From Myxococcales bacterium (GTDB taxonomy: Bacteria > Myxococcota_A > Polyangia > Polyangiales > Polyangiaceae), in assembly GCA_016712525.1 (NCBI GenBank), contig JADJQX010000001.1:1240001-1304000 (forward strand): DNA of 64,000 nt, given 5' to 3'. This document shows positions 27,962-38,924 of the stretch, piece by piece. How positions within the stretch are numbered: position 1 is the first letter of the stretch; each line of letters begins with the position of its first letter. A program made the position numbers and the translations under genes. The notes under the pieces are model-generated. The model saw nothing but the letters and a program-made list of their open reading frames with translations, ran no database searches and was not told where the DNA came from.

Positions 27962-29028
27962 AAAAAGAGGGCAAGCCGGAGACGCCTCGGGCGCCGCGCA
28001 TCCACGAGGAGCGCCGGGCCGAGGTGGAGAGCCGCCCGCCGAAGGGGCTCTTCGCGCGGCTCTTCTCGAAGCAGAAGCCTCCTCGGCGGCTCAAGTTCAC
28101 GCGCGAGGGGAAGTTCTTCGTGGGCATCACGCTCGGCGTGGGCTTCGCCGCGATCAACACGGGGAACAACCTCCTCTACTTGTTGCTCGGCCTCTTGCTC
28201 GCGCTCATCGTGGTGAGCGGGCTCATGAGCGAGCTGTCCTTGCGGGATCTCAGCGTCGTGCGGAGGCTCCCCGCGCGCGCCCAGGTGGGTCGTCCGCACC
28301 TCGTCGAAATCGAGGTCTTCAACCACAAGGGCCGCGTGCCCTCGTACGCGATCGAGGTCGAAGATCTGCGCGCAGGTCAGCCGGCCGACAAACGCTGCTT
28401 CTTCCTGAAAATCAGCCCACGGAGCGCGCAGGTGGCGGCCTACCGGCGGACACCTCAAAAACGCGGGCGCGATCGGCACGTCGGGTTTCGGATCGCGACG
28501 CGGTTCCCGTTCGGGCTCTTCGAGAAGTCTCGCGAGGTGCCCGCCGAGGGTGATCTCGTGATCTATCCCGCCGCCGACCCGATCAAGCTCGGTGCCTCTC
28601 CACCCGGGCGTGACGCAGGAGGCGAGACGGCTTTCGGGCGCGGGCACGGCGAGGATCACTTCGGTCTTCGCCCGGTGCGCGAAGGGGAGGACCTCCGCGA
28701 CGTCCATTGGAAGAAGACCGCGTCGAGTGGTCAGCTCGTTCGCCGCGAACGCGCCCGCGACGCGCACCCCGAGGTGACGCTTCGCCTCGACGTGAAGAAA
28801 CCGAACGGGGCAGGGGACGACTTCTCCCAAGGCTTCGAGAAGCGCATTCGAGAGGTCGCCTCGCGCGTCGTCGCGCACGTCAAACGCGGCGATCGGGTGA
28901 CCTTGCGGGTGACGTCGGGGGATGTCGTACGCGCCGATAAGTCCACGGGATCCGACGCGATTTTGCGCTACCTGGCCTTGGTCGACGCCGTACCCGAGGA
29001 GCCCGCGTCGAAGGAGGCGGCCGAATAA
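27958..29028 (+). CDS. DUF58 domain membrane protein
   Basis: A 356-residue protein starting with GTG that overlaps the MoxR stop by four bases. Two adjoining membrane segments (FVGITLGVGFAAINTGNNLLYLLLG region, around residues 55-90) precede a large soluble domain. The DUF58 signature is visible in VREGEDLRDVHWKKTA, with the Arg, Asp and His-Trp residues typical of this VWA-related family. MoxR, DUF58 and transglutaminase genes form a conserved operon across bacteria, thought to act in cell-envelope maintenance. The function of DUF58 itself is not known. Confidence 0.9.
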   Translation: MKKEGKPETPRAPRIHEERRAEVESRPPKGLFARLFSKQKPPRRLKFTREGKFFVGITLGVGFAAINTGNNLLYLLLGLLLALIVVSGLMSELSLRDLSVVRRLPARAQVGRPHLVEIEVFNHKGRVPSYAIEVEDLRAGQPADKRCFFLKISPRSAQVAAYRRTPQKRGRDRHVGFRIATRFPFGLFEKSREVPAEGDLVIYPAADPIKLGASPPGRDAGGETAFGRGHGEDHFGLRPVREGEDLRDVHWKKTASSGQLVRRERARDAHPEVTLRLDVKKPNGAGDDFSQGFEKRIREVASRVVAHVKRGDRVTLRVTSGDVVRADKSTGSDAILRYLALVDAVPEEPASKEAAE

Positions 29029-29030
29029 CC

Positions 29031-31232
29031 ATGCGCTTCGGGCTCGTCCACCGCGTGATGACGAACGCCCTGGCCACGCTCGGGGTGCTCGCGGTCGTCA
29101 ACACGGCGGGCATGGCCCCGTGGACCGCAGGCCTCGTGCTCGTGGGCCTCGTCATCGCCGTCGCGCTGCCGGAGACGTTCCAAGCGAAGCCCTTCATGCG
29201 CACGGTCGCCACCGTCGCGCCGCTCCTCCTCTTCGTGATCGAGGTGGTGCGGGTGGTGCTCGGCGCGTCGGCCCTCGACACCGCCGTCGAGTTCGCGGGC
29301 TTCCTCCAGGTGATCCGCGTGGCGACCCGCCGCGGGGCCGCACACGACCAGCAGATCATCATCTTGGCGCTGCTCCACTTCGTCGCGGGCACCGTGCTCG
29401 GGGGTGGGCTCAGCTACGGCCTGTGCTTCTTGGGCTTCCTCATGGTCGCCCCGGGCGCCCTCGTGCTCTCGCACCTTCGCCGCGAGGTCGAAGGAAACTA
29501 CCGCCAGGGCGCGCGGGATCGCACGGGCCTCCCGGTCGACGTGCCGCGCATCCTCCGGAGCCGCCGCGTGGTGGGGCGAGGGTTCCTCCTCACGACGTGC
29601 CTCCTCGGGCTCCCGATCTTCATCTTCACGGGCGCGCTCTTCATCTTGTTTCCGCGGGTGGGGCTCTCGCTCTTGCTCGTGAACCACCAGCGCTCGGGCC
29701 GCATGGTGGGCTTCTCGGATCACGTGGATCTCGGCGACGTGGGCACCCTGCGGTCCGACCCTACGGTCGCCCTGCGGTTCACCCTGCCGGACAACCCCGA
29801 CCCGCCGCTGCGCATGACGATCCGCCTGCGCGGCACCGCGTTCGACACCTACGATGGTCGTGCGTGGTCGCGCTCGTCGACCGAGCGACGCGCGGTGGAT
29901 CTGCTCTACCCGAACGTGGTCCCCGTAGCCCGTGTGCCTCGCCCGAGCGAAGACCGAAGGATCTCGTTCGACCTCGAGCCCATCGATCCTCCCGTGCTCT
30001 TCCTCCCGCCGCGCACGGTGGGGCTCGAGCTTCGGTTGCCGCAGACGGCGGTGCCCCAAGACGGCGTCGTGGTGACGCGTGGGCCGGAGGGAGAGCTCCG
30101 CTACGCGAGCCCGGGCACCCACGGCATTCGCTACGACGTGTACCTCGCGGGCGACGCCGAGCCGATCCCGCAGATCTTGGGGAGCGTCGATCGGGCGCGC
30201 TACCTCACGCTCCCGCCGCTGCCTCCGCGGGTCGGAGATCTGGCGCGCTCGTACACGGAAGGGTTCCCCACGCCGTACGCCAAGGCCAAGGCGATCGAGG
30301 AGCACCTCCGGAACGACTACCGCTACGACGTCACGTCTCCCTCGGGCGGCAAGCCGCAGCCGGTCGATCACTTCCTCTTCGAGACCAAACGCGGGCACTG
30401 CGAGTTCTTCTCGACGGCCATGGTCATGATGCTCCGCGAAGTGGGCATTCCGGCACGCAACGTCACGGGCTTCGTCGGCGGGACGTACAACCGATTCGGG
30501 AAGTACTACGCCGTGCGCGAGGGGGACGCGCACTCCTGGGTCGAGGCCTATCTCGACGATCCGCAGCTCGGGTGGGTCACGTTCGACCCGACTCCCACCT
30601 CCGCGGCGCGCCCGCTCCAAGAGACGGGCGGCACGCTCGTGTACATGCGTGATTTCGTCGAGGCGCTCTCGCAGCGCTGGAACCGGTACGTCGTGGGGTA
30701 CGATCTCGGCACACAAATCCGGCTCTTCGAAGAGGCGCACCGCAAATACGACGACGCGCGGACCAAAATGGGTATTCGCGGGGGTGTCGCCGAGAAGCTC
30801 ACTCAGGCGCCGGTCATGGCCGGGTTCGTGGTGGTGATCGGCGTCGTCGGGTACGTGCTTTGGCGCCGCCAGAAGCCTCGATCTTCCAAGAAGGGAGATG
30901 GCGCGCCCGAGGTCAAACGGAGCCGCTCGGCGCTCTTGGTCACGGAGCTCTATCAATCGCTCGAGCTCGCCATGGCGAGTCAGGGTATCCACCGGCCGGT
31001 CGCGGTCCCGCCTTTGAGGTTCGCCGAAGATCTCGTCCGGCAGAGCCACCCGCTCGGCGACAAGGTCCACCGGATGACCCTCACGTACCTCGAGGTGCGG
31101 TTCGGGGGCAGTGAGCTCGACGAGACGAAGAAGAAGACCTTCGAGCGCGGGGTCAAAGAGGTCCGAGGGTATCGAGAGCCCGCGGCCGAGCGCGACCCTG
31201 GGAAGTCCCTGACGAGGGACGCGTCCGCGTAG
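29031..31232 (+). CDS. TgpA-type transglutaminase-like membrane protein
   Basis: A 733-residue protein. The N-terminal third holds several membrane segments (DUF3488/TgpA N-terminal domain). The middle is a periplasmic transglutaminase-like domain whose catalytic triad is intact: Cys457 in KRGHCEFFSTAM, His501 in GDAHSWVEAY, Asp519 in TFDPTP. A further membrane helix (near residue 600) and a DUF4129-like cytoplasmic tail (SLELAMASQGIHRPVAVPPLRFA) follow. TgpA of Pseudomonas is an essential periplasmic enzyme. It closes the MoxR-DUF58 operon with a two-base gap. The substrate is unknown. Confidence 0.9.
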   Translation: MRFGLVHRVMTNALATLGVLAVVNTAGMAPWTAGLVLVGLVIAVALPETFQAKPFMRTVATVAPLLLFVIEVVRVVLGASALDTAVEFAGFLQVIRVATRRGAAHDQQIIILALLHFVAGTVLGGGLSYGLCFLGFLMVAPGALVLSHLRREVEGNYRQGARDRTGLPVDVPRILRSRRVVGRGFLLTTCLLGLPIFIFTGALFILFPRVGLSLLLVNHQRSGRMVGFSDHVDLGDVGTLRSDPTVALRFTLPDNPDPPLRMTIRLRGTAFDTYDGRAWSRSSTERRAVDLLYPNVVPVARVPRPSEDRRISFDLEPIDPPVLFLPPRTVGLELRLPQTAVPQDGVVVTRGPEGELRYASPGTHGIRYDVYLAGDAEPIPQILGSVDRARYLTLPPLPPRVGDLARSYTEGFPTPYAKAKAIEEHLRNDYRYDVTSPSGGKPQPVDHFLFETKRGHCEFFSTAMVMMLREVGIPARNVTGFVGGTYNRFGKYYAVREGDAHSWVEAYLDDPQLGWVTFDPTPTSAARPLQETGGTLVYMRDFVEALSQRWNRYVVGYDLGTQIRLFEEAHRKYDDARTKMGIRGGVAEKLTQAPVMAGFVVVIGVVGYVLWRRQKPRSSKKGDGAPEVKRSRSALLVTELYQSLELAMASQGIHRPVAVPPLRFAEDLVRQSHPLGDKVHRMTLTYLEVRFGGSELDETKKKTFERGVKEVRGYREPAAERDPGKSLTRDASA

Positions 31233-31252
31233 AGGCACGAACGACGACGCCC

Positions 31253-31268
31253 CGGCTCGTGGGAGCCG
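31253..31268. terminator. Weak hairpin between convergent genes
   Basis: CGGCTC (31253-31258) and GAGCCG (31263-31268) form a six-base stem with a four-base loop between the stop of the transglutaminase gene and the end of clpB. No T tract follows on either strand, so its role as a terminator is doubtful. Confidence 0.25.
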
Positions 31269-31297
31269 AGGCGCCGAGGGAGGGCAGGGGACGGCCC

Positions 31298-33907
<2,610 letters not shown>

Positions 33908-34232
33908 GTCTTCCTCCTTGGCACGTCGCTCACGCGACGCCAACTTCCCCTGGGTGGCCCGATGGGGCGCCCCACGAAACGCTTTGCGGCCTCTCCGTGG
34001 CCCTCGTGGGCTCGCGTTCCGACCGCAGACATGGACATAAGCACGTGGAGTGACGGCGCAAGACCGCCCCGCGCAAGACGCGTACCACCCCCTGAAGGGT
34101 GCGCGTCGCCCCGTTCAGGGCGCAATTTCGGCGCGCACAAAAGGCGCAAAACGCCGCCCCCCACGCGAGGGCGACGTGCGCCAGACAGATGCACCTCCTT
34201 TTGAATCGGTCGGGTAGGTAGGGGGGGCAAGG
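33908..34232. other. 325-base gap upstream of clpB
   Basis: No gene is supported. It contains the clpB Shine-Dalgarno and an inverted repeat CCCTGAA (34090-34096) / TTCAGGG (34114-34120) separated by 17 bases, and GGCGCAAAACGCC near 34140. The inverted repeat could be an operator or part of a terminator for the upstream lipoprotein gene; no -35/-10 of heat-shock type was convincing. Confidence 0.3.
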
Positions 34233-35420
34233 TCACTTCTTGAGGCTGCCCTGCACGGCGCAGGGGCCGAGGCGGGGCGAGAGGAGGCCGGTCACTTCCA
34301 CGGTGTCGCCGTTCACGCGGATGCGGCCCGCCGCGCCGCCGCCGCCGGTGCCCGCGCGGTCGGCGATGGCGATCGCGTCGCCGCCGTGGATGGTCTCGCC
34401 CGCGGAGCCGGAGCCGCCCGCCGAGCCTTCGCTCGTGTAGGGGCTCTCGGCGGGGGTCTCACCGATGCGACCGTCTTGGCCGCGCTCGCGGTTGCCACCG
34501 CCGGCGCCACCGTTGGCGGAGAGCTTGCCGAGCACGGAGACCTTGGTGCCTTCGAGGAGGATCGCGCCGCCCGCGCCACCGCCGCTCGCCGGTTGCTGCC
34601 GGACGGCGCCGCTGTTGCTGCCGCCGCCACCGTTCGCCGAGATCGAGGCCGAGGCCGCGATGACGAGCTGTTTGCCCGCGACGAGCTGGATGGCGCCGCC
34701 GCCGGTGCCCGCGCCGAGGTGGCCCTTTCCGCCGCTCGAGCCGCCGACGAGGGGAACGATCGTGTCGCTCCCTTGCGTCGCGCCGCCCGGGACCATCTCC
34801 GCCGGATCGACCGCGCCGCCCGCGCCGCCGTTGCCGCAGTGCCCACCACCGCCTGCGCCCGAGACGAGCGTGCCGGCCTTGCCTGCCGACGGGCCCGCGC
34901 CGTCGAGCGCTTCGGCGCCACCGGCTGCTTTGAAGCCACCCGGGGACGCGTAGTCCCAGCTCGCCGACGCGTCGATGGCGCCGCGGACGTCGAACGTGTC
35001 GAGCGCGACGATCGCGATGGCGCGGGTGCCCTTGATCGTGATGCGAGCGTTGGGCTCGACGCGGATGCTGCGCGCGACGAACACGCCAATTTTCCCCGCG
35101 CCGGGCTGGTCGACGAGCTTGTAGGCGACGTTCTTCGACTCGCCGCAGAAGGTCTCGCGCTCGTCGCCCGCGGTGAGCTCGCAGGTGGCCGTGACGGTGA
35201 CGTCGCCGAGCTTCGAGACGTCGATGTCCGAGATGTCGAGGTTCGACGGCTTGAACGGGAGGGCCGCGGGGGTGACGGCTCCGGGAAGCCCGGGCGTCGT
35301 CGGAGCCGGGGCGGGGGCCTCGGGGTCTTGCCCGATGGGCGCGGGAGCCGTGGTGTTGACGGTGCAAGCCGCCGAGCCGAGAACGAGAGCGAGACCCACG
35401 ACGAACGACGAACGACGCAT
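34233..35420 (-). CDS. Glycine-rich lipoprotein
   Basis: A 395-residue lipoprotein (signal peptide and lipobox GSAACT, Cys19). A linker rich in Ala, Pro and Thr is followed by a beta-rich region (residues of about 60-140) and then long Gly/Ala/Ser tracts (for example GAGGGGHCGNGGAGGAV and GTGGGAIQLVAGKQLV) interrupted by short hydrophobic strands such as KVSVLGKLSANGG. The alternating pattern suggests a right-handed beta-helix or fibrous surface domain. Glycine-rich secreted proteins of this design are common in Polyangia. It follows GGAGG and so has a leadered start; no partner gene is evident. Role unknown. Confidence 0.75.
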   Translation of the reverse strand: MRRSSFVVGLALVLGSAACTVNTTAPAPIGQDPEAPAPAPTTPGLPGAVTPAALPFKPSNLDISDIDVSKLGDVTVTATCELTAGDERETFCGESKNVAYKLVDQPGAGKIGVFVARSIRVEPNARITIKGTRAIAIVALDTFDVRGAIDASASWDYASPGGFKAAGGAEALDGAGPSAGKAGTLVSGAGGGGHCGNGGAGGAVDPAEMVPGGATQGSDTIVPLVGGSSGGKGHLGAGTGGGAIQLVAGKQLVIAASASISANGGGGSNSGAVRQQPASGGGAGGAILLEGTKVSVLGKLSANGGAGGGNRERGQDGRIGETPAESPYTSEGSAGGSGSAGETIHGGDAIAIADRAGTGGGGAAGRIRVNGDTVEVTGLLSPRLGPCAVQGSLKK

Positions 35421-35586
35421 GACAGAACCTCCAGTTTTGGAGCCGTGTTGGCTCCGTTGCCCCCTTCGTCGGCAGGCTCGCGGAGGTCGTTGCGTGGTTT
35501 TTTCGCGCGTCGTCGCTTTTCTCGGAAGTGTGTGAAACGGCTGGGAAATGTGGCGGTCGTTCGAGCTGGCTCGGCGACCGAGAGAC

Positions 35587-35605
35587 AAAAAGGCGAAGCG
35601 CGCCT
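35587..35605 (-). terminator. Intrinsic terminator after the TonB-like lipoprotein gene
   Basis: On the minus strand AGGCG, a five-base loop and CGCCT are followed by TTTT. The hairpin lies about 60 bases past the stop at 35663 and just upstream of the glycine-rich lipoprotein gene. Confidence 0.5.
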
Positions 35606-35662
35606 GGCCCTTGGGGGACCGTGGCGCGCCGTTCTCACCCGGGGCGTGACCCCGAGGGGCGG

Positions 35663-36163
35663 TCAGGGCACGAAGAACGTGGTGCCGACGTCGACGTTCG
35701 TGCCCTCGAAGGCGGGCACACGCGCCCGGCCGAGCTCACGCCCGATGCAGCTCACCGCGGGGACCGAGAGGCCGGCGGGCTGGTCGATGGTGACCTTCTC
35801 GATGGTGCCGTCGGGGCGGAAGGTGACCTTCGCGTGGCCGTGCGTCCGCGGGGCGCCTTCGGCGCGGCAGGGGGCAAGATCGGCGGATTTTAGGGCGTTT
35901 CGTGCGGCGCCCGTGTCGAACGACGGGCCCCTGGGCGGGGGAGGCGTGTCACGCGGGGAGGCCTCGCGCACGACGATCACGGCGGGCGCGGGTGAAGGCT
36001 CGGGGGCCGCGACGACGACCACGGGCCGCGGGTGGTGGTGGTGCGAGTGGGATGCGACGCCGATGATGAGCCCCGTGGCGAACATGGCGGCACCGAAGCC
36101 GCCGCGCCCGCACCCGGTGGCGAAGAGGACCAAGAGGAGGGCGAGGGGGAAAAAGCGCTTCAT
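35663..36163 (-). CDS. Lipoprotein with TonB-like C-terminal domain
   Basis: A 166-residue protein with a signal peptide and lipobox (FATGC, Cys18), a Gly and His-rich region (SHSHHHHPRP), a Pro-rich linker and a C-terminal domain of about 75 residues (AKVTFRPDGTIEKVTID, VSCIGRELGRARVPAF). That domain resembles the energy-transducing C-terminal module of TonB/AgmX-like proteins of Myxococcota. It would face the periplasm. The start at 36163 has GGAAGGTGGGG a short distance upstream. The frame is open far to the right through the hexanucleotide repeats, but that extension is repeat-encoded and not protein-like. Confidence 0.72.
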   Translation of the reverse strand: MKRFFPLALLLVLFATGCGRGGFGAAMFATGLIIGVASHSHHHHPRPVVVVAAPEPSPAPAVIVVREASPRDTPPPPRGPSFDTGAARNALKSADLAPCRAEGAPRTHGHAKVTFRPDGTIEKVTIDQPAGLSVPAVSCIGRELGRARVPAFEGTNVDVGTTFFVP

Positions 36164-36605
36164 CGTGCGCCCCACCTTCCAACTAGTGTGCCAACGCCTA
36201 GGGGTTCGTCGTGCCCGTGCCCGTGCCCGTGCCTGAGGGGCTCGCGCGGAGAGGGTGGATGGTGGCTTCTGTGGGCGGCCCGTTCGTCGTGCCCGTGCCC
36301 GTGCCCGTGCCCGTGCCCGAAGAGGGGTCCGTGCAGGGTGCAACGAGAGGCGCGTGCGGCGTGCACTCAGCACGGCGCTCCGCAGACGCCGGGCACGGGC
36401 ACGGGCACGGGCACGGGCACGGGCGAGAGGGGAGACGAGACACGCGGGCACGGCACGGGCACGGGCGAGAGAGGGGAGACGAGACACGCGGGCACGGGCA
36501 CGGGCACGGGCACGGGCACGGGCGAGAGGGGAGACGAGACACGCGGGCACGGGCACGGACACGCGGGCACGGGCACGGGCGAGAGACGGGGCGAGCGGAA
36601 AGGCC
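36164..36605. repeat. Hexanucleotide repeat field GTGCCC/GGGCAC
   Basis: No gene is supported in this 442-base gap. GTGCCC arrays run at 36211-36233 and 36289-36318 (five exact copies). The complementary orientation, GGGCAC, runs at 36391-36420 (five copies) and 36490-36519 (five copies), with shorter blocks near 36458 and 36541-36590. The GGGCAC blocks are separated by a longer minisatellite containing GGGCGAGAGGGGAGACGAGA. Because the orientations are opposite, the arms can pair into long hairpins. Confidence 0.9.
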
Positions 36606-38120
36606 CTAGCCGGCCTTGCGCTTGCCGACCTTCCACTGCTTGGCCTTGCCCACGTACTCGAGCATGCGCTGGCTGCCGTAGCCGAGGCGCGTGGCTTCGG
36701 TGGTGGGCAGGTGCGCTTCGTCCCGGAGGCCGCCCCACGCGAAGCCGAGCTCGAACGTCTCGGGGTGGGCCTCGCAGAGGTCCGAGAGCAAGCAGGCGGC
36801 TTGGTGGTCGCAGTCGCCCTCTTGGACATAGAAGCCCACGTGGAGATCGAGGCGCTTTCGGTAGGCGTCGAGCTCGGCCGTGACCCCCATCTTGGTGCTG
36901 TAGACGGGGCGGCCGCCCTCGGTCGTGACCGAGTCGAGGAGGCTCGCGCCGTTGAACATGACGCTCTGCCCGGGTTCGACGAGGCCCTTGTCGCAGGCGT
37001 CTTGGAGGTCTCCGGCGAAGTGGAAAAACTGGATCTCGCGCGGGCCTGGGTAGGTGTGGCCGTCGACCGTCTGCTCGGTGGCCGAGACCCCCGCGACCTC
37101 TTCGCGCAGGAACGCCGCGACGGCGACCACGTGGATGCCGCGCGCGTTCATGGCGCGGACCACGTCGCACAAAAACTCGGGTGTGCTGCGCAGCGACTTG
37201 ATCTCGATGATGACCGAGAGGCACGGCTTGCCGGTGACCTCGCGGTGCACCTCGACGGCTTTGCGGACCGACCACGGGGGCGCGAACGTATGCAGCATGC
37301 ACGCTTCGGTCGACGTGCTCCGAGGCTCGGCCTCCATGGCGGTGATGGCGGCGTTGAGGTCGTCCGCGCGGGCGAGCACGAGGGCGCGCGCGAAGAGATC
37401 GAGCCACGAGTCGACCTCGACCCCGCCGAGCGCCGTCTTCTTCGTCTTGCGGACGTCGCGGTACTGGCAGATCCCCATGGCCTCTTGGAGCGTGTCGGTG
37501 GGGGTCGCGTGGGCGATGAGCGAGGTGTCGATCATGCGCTCCATGACACGATCGAGCTCCTCGGGATCGTGGCGGGCGCGCTCCCAGAGGGGGAAGAGAT
37601 CACGGTCGACGAAGAGATCCCACTCGAGGCCGCACAGGTGGAGCGGGTTTCGGCTCGAGTCGGGCGCCTCGTCGTTCGTCGCGTCTTTGTAGACGCCGAA
37701 CGCGGCGAGCACGGGGTTGTTCTCGAGCATCGGCATGAGCTTCGGCGGGCCGTCGCCGGCCTCGAGCGCCTTGCGGACGTCGTCGAAGACGTCGGGCATG
37801 AGGAACGCGAGGATGCGGCGCCAGCGCGCGTCCGCGAGGAGGGCAGGGGAGGCTCCCATGAACGCGCCGTGGCCGTAGAGCTGGGTGCGGATCGGGGTGA
37901 GCTTGAACGAGGTCGGGACGAAGGGCAGATCGTCGACCTTGTCCCACAGGGCGGCGCCGAGCTGACGGACCTCGGCCCCGACGAGGCGCGCCCCGGCCTG
38001 GAGACGACGCCGCCGCTGGCGAAACGAACGGAGCGCCCCGGCGAGCACCTCGCCGACGCGACGAAGCGCCTGGCCTACCCAGCCAAAAAAGCGGAATCGC
38101 GTGCTTCGTTCGGTCCCCAT
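36606..38120 (-). CDS. Conserved hypothetical protein, 504 aa
   Basis: A soluble protein of unknown function. No signal peptide is seen; the first 50 residues are very Arg-rich (SFRQRRRRLQAGARLVG). A central portion is helical (HATPTDTLQEAMGICQY) and the C-terminal half is alpha/beta (PCLSVIIEIKSLRSTPEFL, NARGIHVVAVAAFLREEV, GVTAELDAYRKRLDLHVGFYV), perhaps a Rossmann-like or TIM-like fold. No catalytic signature was recognised. GGGGAG lies upstream of the ATG at 38120. Codon use is like its neighbours. The gene ends at the edge of the repeat field. Confidence 0.7.
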   Translation of the reverse strand: MGTERSTRFRFFGWVGQALRRVGEVLAGALRSFRQRRRRLQAGARLVGAEVRQLGAALWDKVDDLPFVPTSFKLTPIRTQLYGHGAFMGASPALLADARWRRILAFLMPDVFDDVRKALEAGDGPPKLMPMLENNPVLAAFGVYKDATNDEAPDSSRNPLHLCGLEWDLFVDRDLFPLWERARHDPEELDRVMERMIDTSLIAHATPTDTLQEAMGICQYRDVRKTKKTALGGVEVDSWLDLFARALVLARADDLNAAITAMEAEPRSTSTEACMLHTFAPPWSVRKAVEVHREVTGKPCLSVIIEIKSLRSTPEFLCDVVRAMNARGIHVVAVAAFLREEVAGVSATEQTVDGHTYPGPREIQFFHFAGDLQDACDKGLVEPGQSVMFNGASLLDSVTTEGGRPVYSTKMGVTAELDAYRKRLDLHVGFYVQEGDCDHQAACLLSDLCEAHPETFELGFAWGGLRDEAHLPTTEATRLGYGSQRMLEYVGKAKQWKVGKRKAG

Positions 38121-38195
38121 CGCGCGCTCCCCACGAGCGTACCGCACGCGGGGAGCCTCCGTCGTATCAAGCGCACGGCCTCGGATGGGGCCGCG

Positions 38196-38555
38196 TCAAA
38201 CGGGCATGTGGAGGCCCACGCGGTTCCCCTCGGTGTCGTCGAGGACCGCGATGAAGCCTATGGGGCCGAGGCTCGTCTTCGGGGTCACCACCGTGCCCCC
38301 GGCGGCTTCGATCCGAGCCAACGAGGCGTCGAGGTCGGGCGCGCGCAGGTAAATGACGGCCCCCGTGCTCGCGGGGACGTGGGCGTCGCTCTTCACGAGC
38401 GCCCCGCGCACGGCCTCTTCGGGGCCGGGGAAAATCGCGTGCGGGACGCCGAAGAAGACCTCGCGCTTCAAGGTGAGCCCGAGCACCTTCTCGTAGAAAG
38501 CCGCGGCGCGCTCGAGGTCTTTCGTGGGGAGCTCGAACCAGGTCACGCTGTGCAT
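38196..38555 (-). CDS. VOC family (glyoxalase/dioxygenase superfamily) protein
   Basis: A 119-residue one-domain vicinal oxygen chelate protein. The opening WFELPTKDLERAAAFYEKVLGL and the closing LDDTEGNRVGLHMPV are diagnostic. Members include glyoxalase I, bleomycin-resistance and dioxygenase subunits; the reaction cannot be assigned from one domain. The conserved metal ligands are partly present (the C-terminal Glu in DTEGN; the N-terminal His is at MHSVTWFEL). The ATG at 38555 has GGACG upstream. It is divergent from the small Cys-rich protein at 38664. Confidence 0.85.
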   Translation of the reverse strand: MHSVTWFELPTKDLERAAAFYEKVLGLTLKREVFFGVPHAIFPGPEEAVRGALVKSDAHVPASTGAVIYLRAPDLDASLARIEAAGGTVVTPKTSLGPIGFIAVLDDTEGNRVGLHMPV

Positions 38556-38651
38556 CGTCTTTCGTCCTTTCGTACGCGTCGATTCGCGTGGAAAGACCGT
38601 ACGAGGGGCGAGTGACAGCCCATGGTCAGTCATGTGCGGGGAGGTTTCGGC

Positions 38652-38657
38652 TACCCT
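38652..38657 (+). promoter_or_regulatory. Putative -10 element, leaderless start
   Basis: TACCCT, six bases, then the ATG at 38664, with no Shine-Dalgarno. Confidence 0.42.
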
Positions 38658-38663
38658 GTCGAC

Positions 38664-38858
38664 ATGCTCTGCGCCTTTTGCCGGAAGGAGATGGCCTACG
38701 TGCACGGCCACGCGGCGTGTGTGCGGTCGGGGTGCCCGATGTACGGGGTGAACCAGGCCGAGTGCTGCAGCGGAGAGACGGCCTCGTGTGGGCCGCTCAC
38801 GGCCGAGGTTCACGGCTCGGCGCGCGCCTCGTTGATGCCCGAGCCCGACGACGGTTAG
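38664..38858 (+). CDS. Small zinc-ribbon-like protein
   Basis: A 64-residue Cys-rich protein: MLCAFCRKEM, then CVRSGCPMYG and AECCSGE. Two or three CxxC-type pairs suggest a metal-binding knuckle, and a conserved His lies in MAYVHGHAACV. It is too small for an enzyme and may bind nucleic acid or a partner. The ATG at 38664 is supported by the start pattern just upstream; an earlier in-frame ATG at 38622 gives a non-conserved extension. Function unknown. Confidence 0.6.
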   Translation: MLCAFCRKEMAYVHGHAACVRSGCPMYGVNQAECCSGETASCGPLTAEVHGSARASLMPEPDDG

Positions 38859-38924
38859 CTCTCCCGAGGAGAACGCTGGGTTCGTGTGGCGCGTACGAGC
38901 CGGACGCCGAGGAGCGTGTTACCG

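Noticed and set aside
36390..36592. Possible CRISPR array
   Set aside because: The repeats are six-base tandem units and a minisatellite, without unique spacers and without cas genes.
36255..38615. 786-codon plus-strand frame through the repeat field and the 504-residue gene
   Set aside because: Repeat-encoded Arg/Ala runs and antisense composition.
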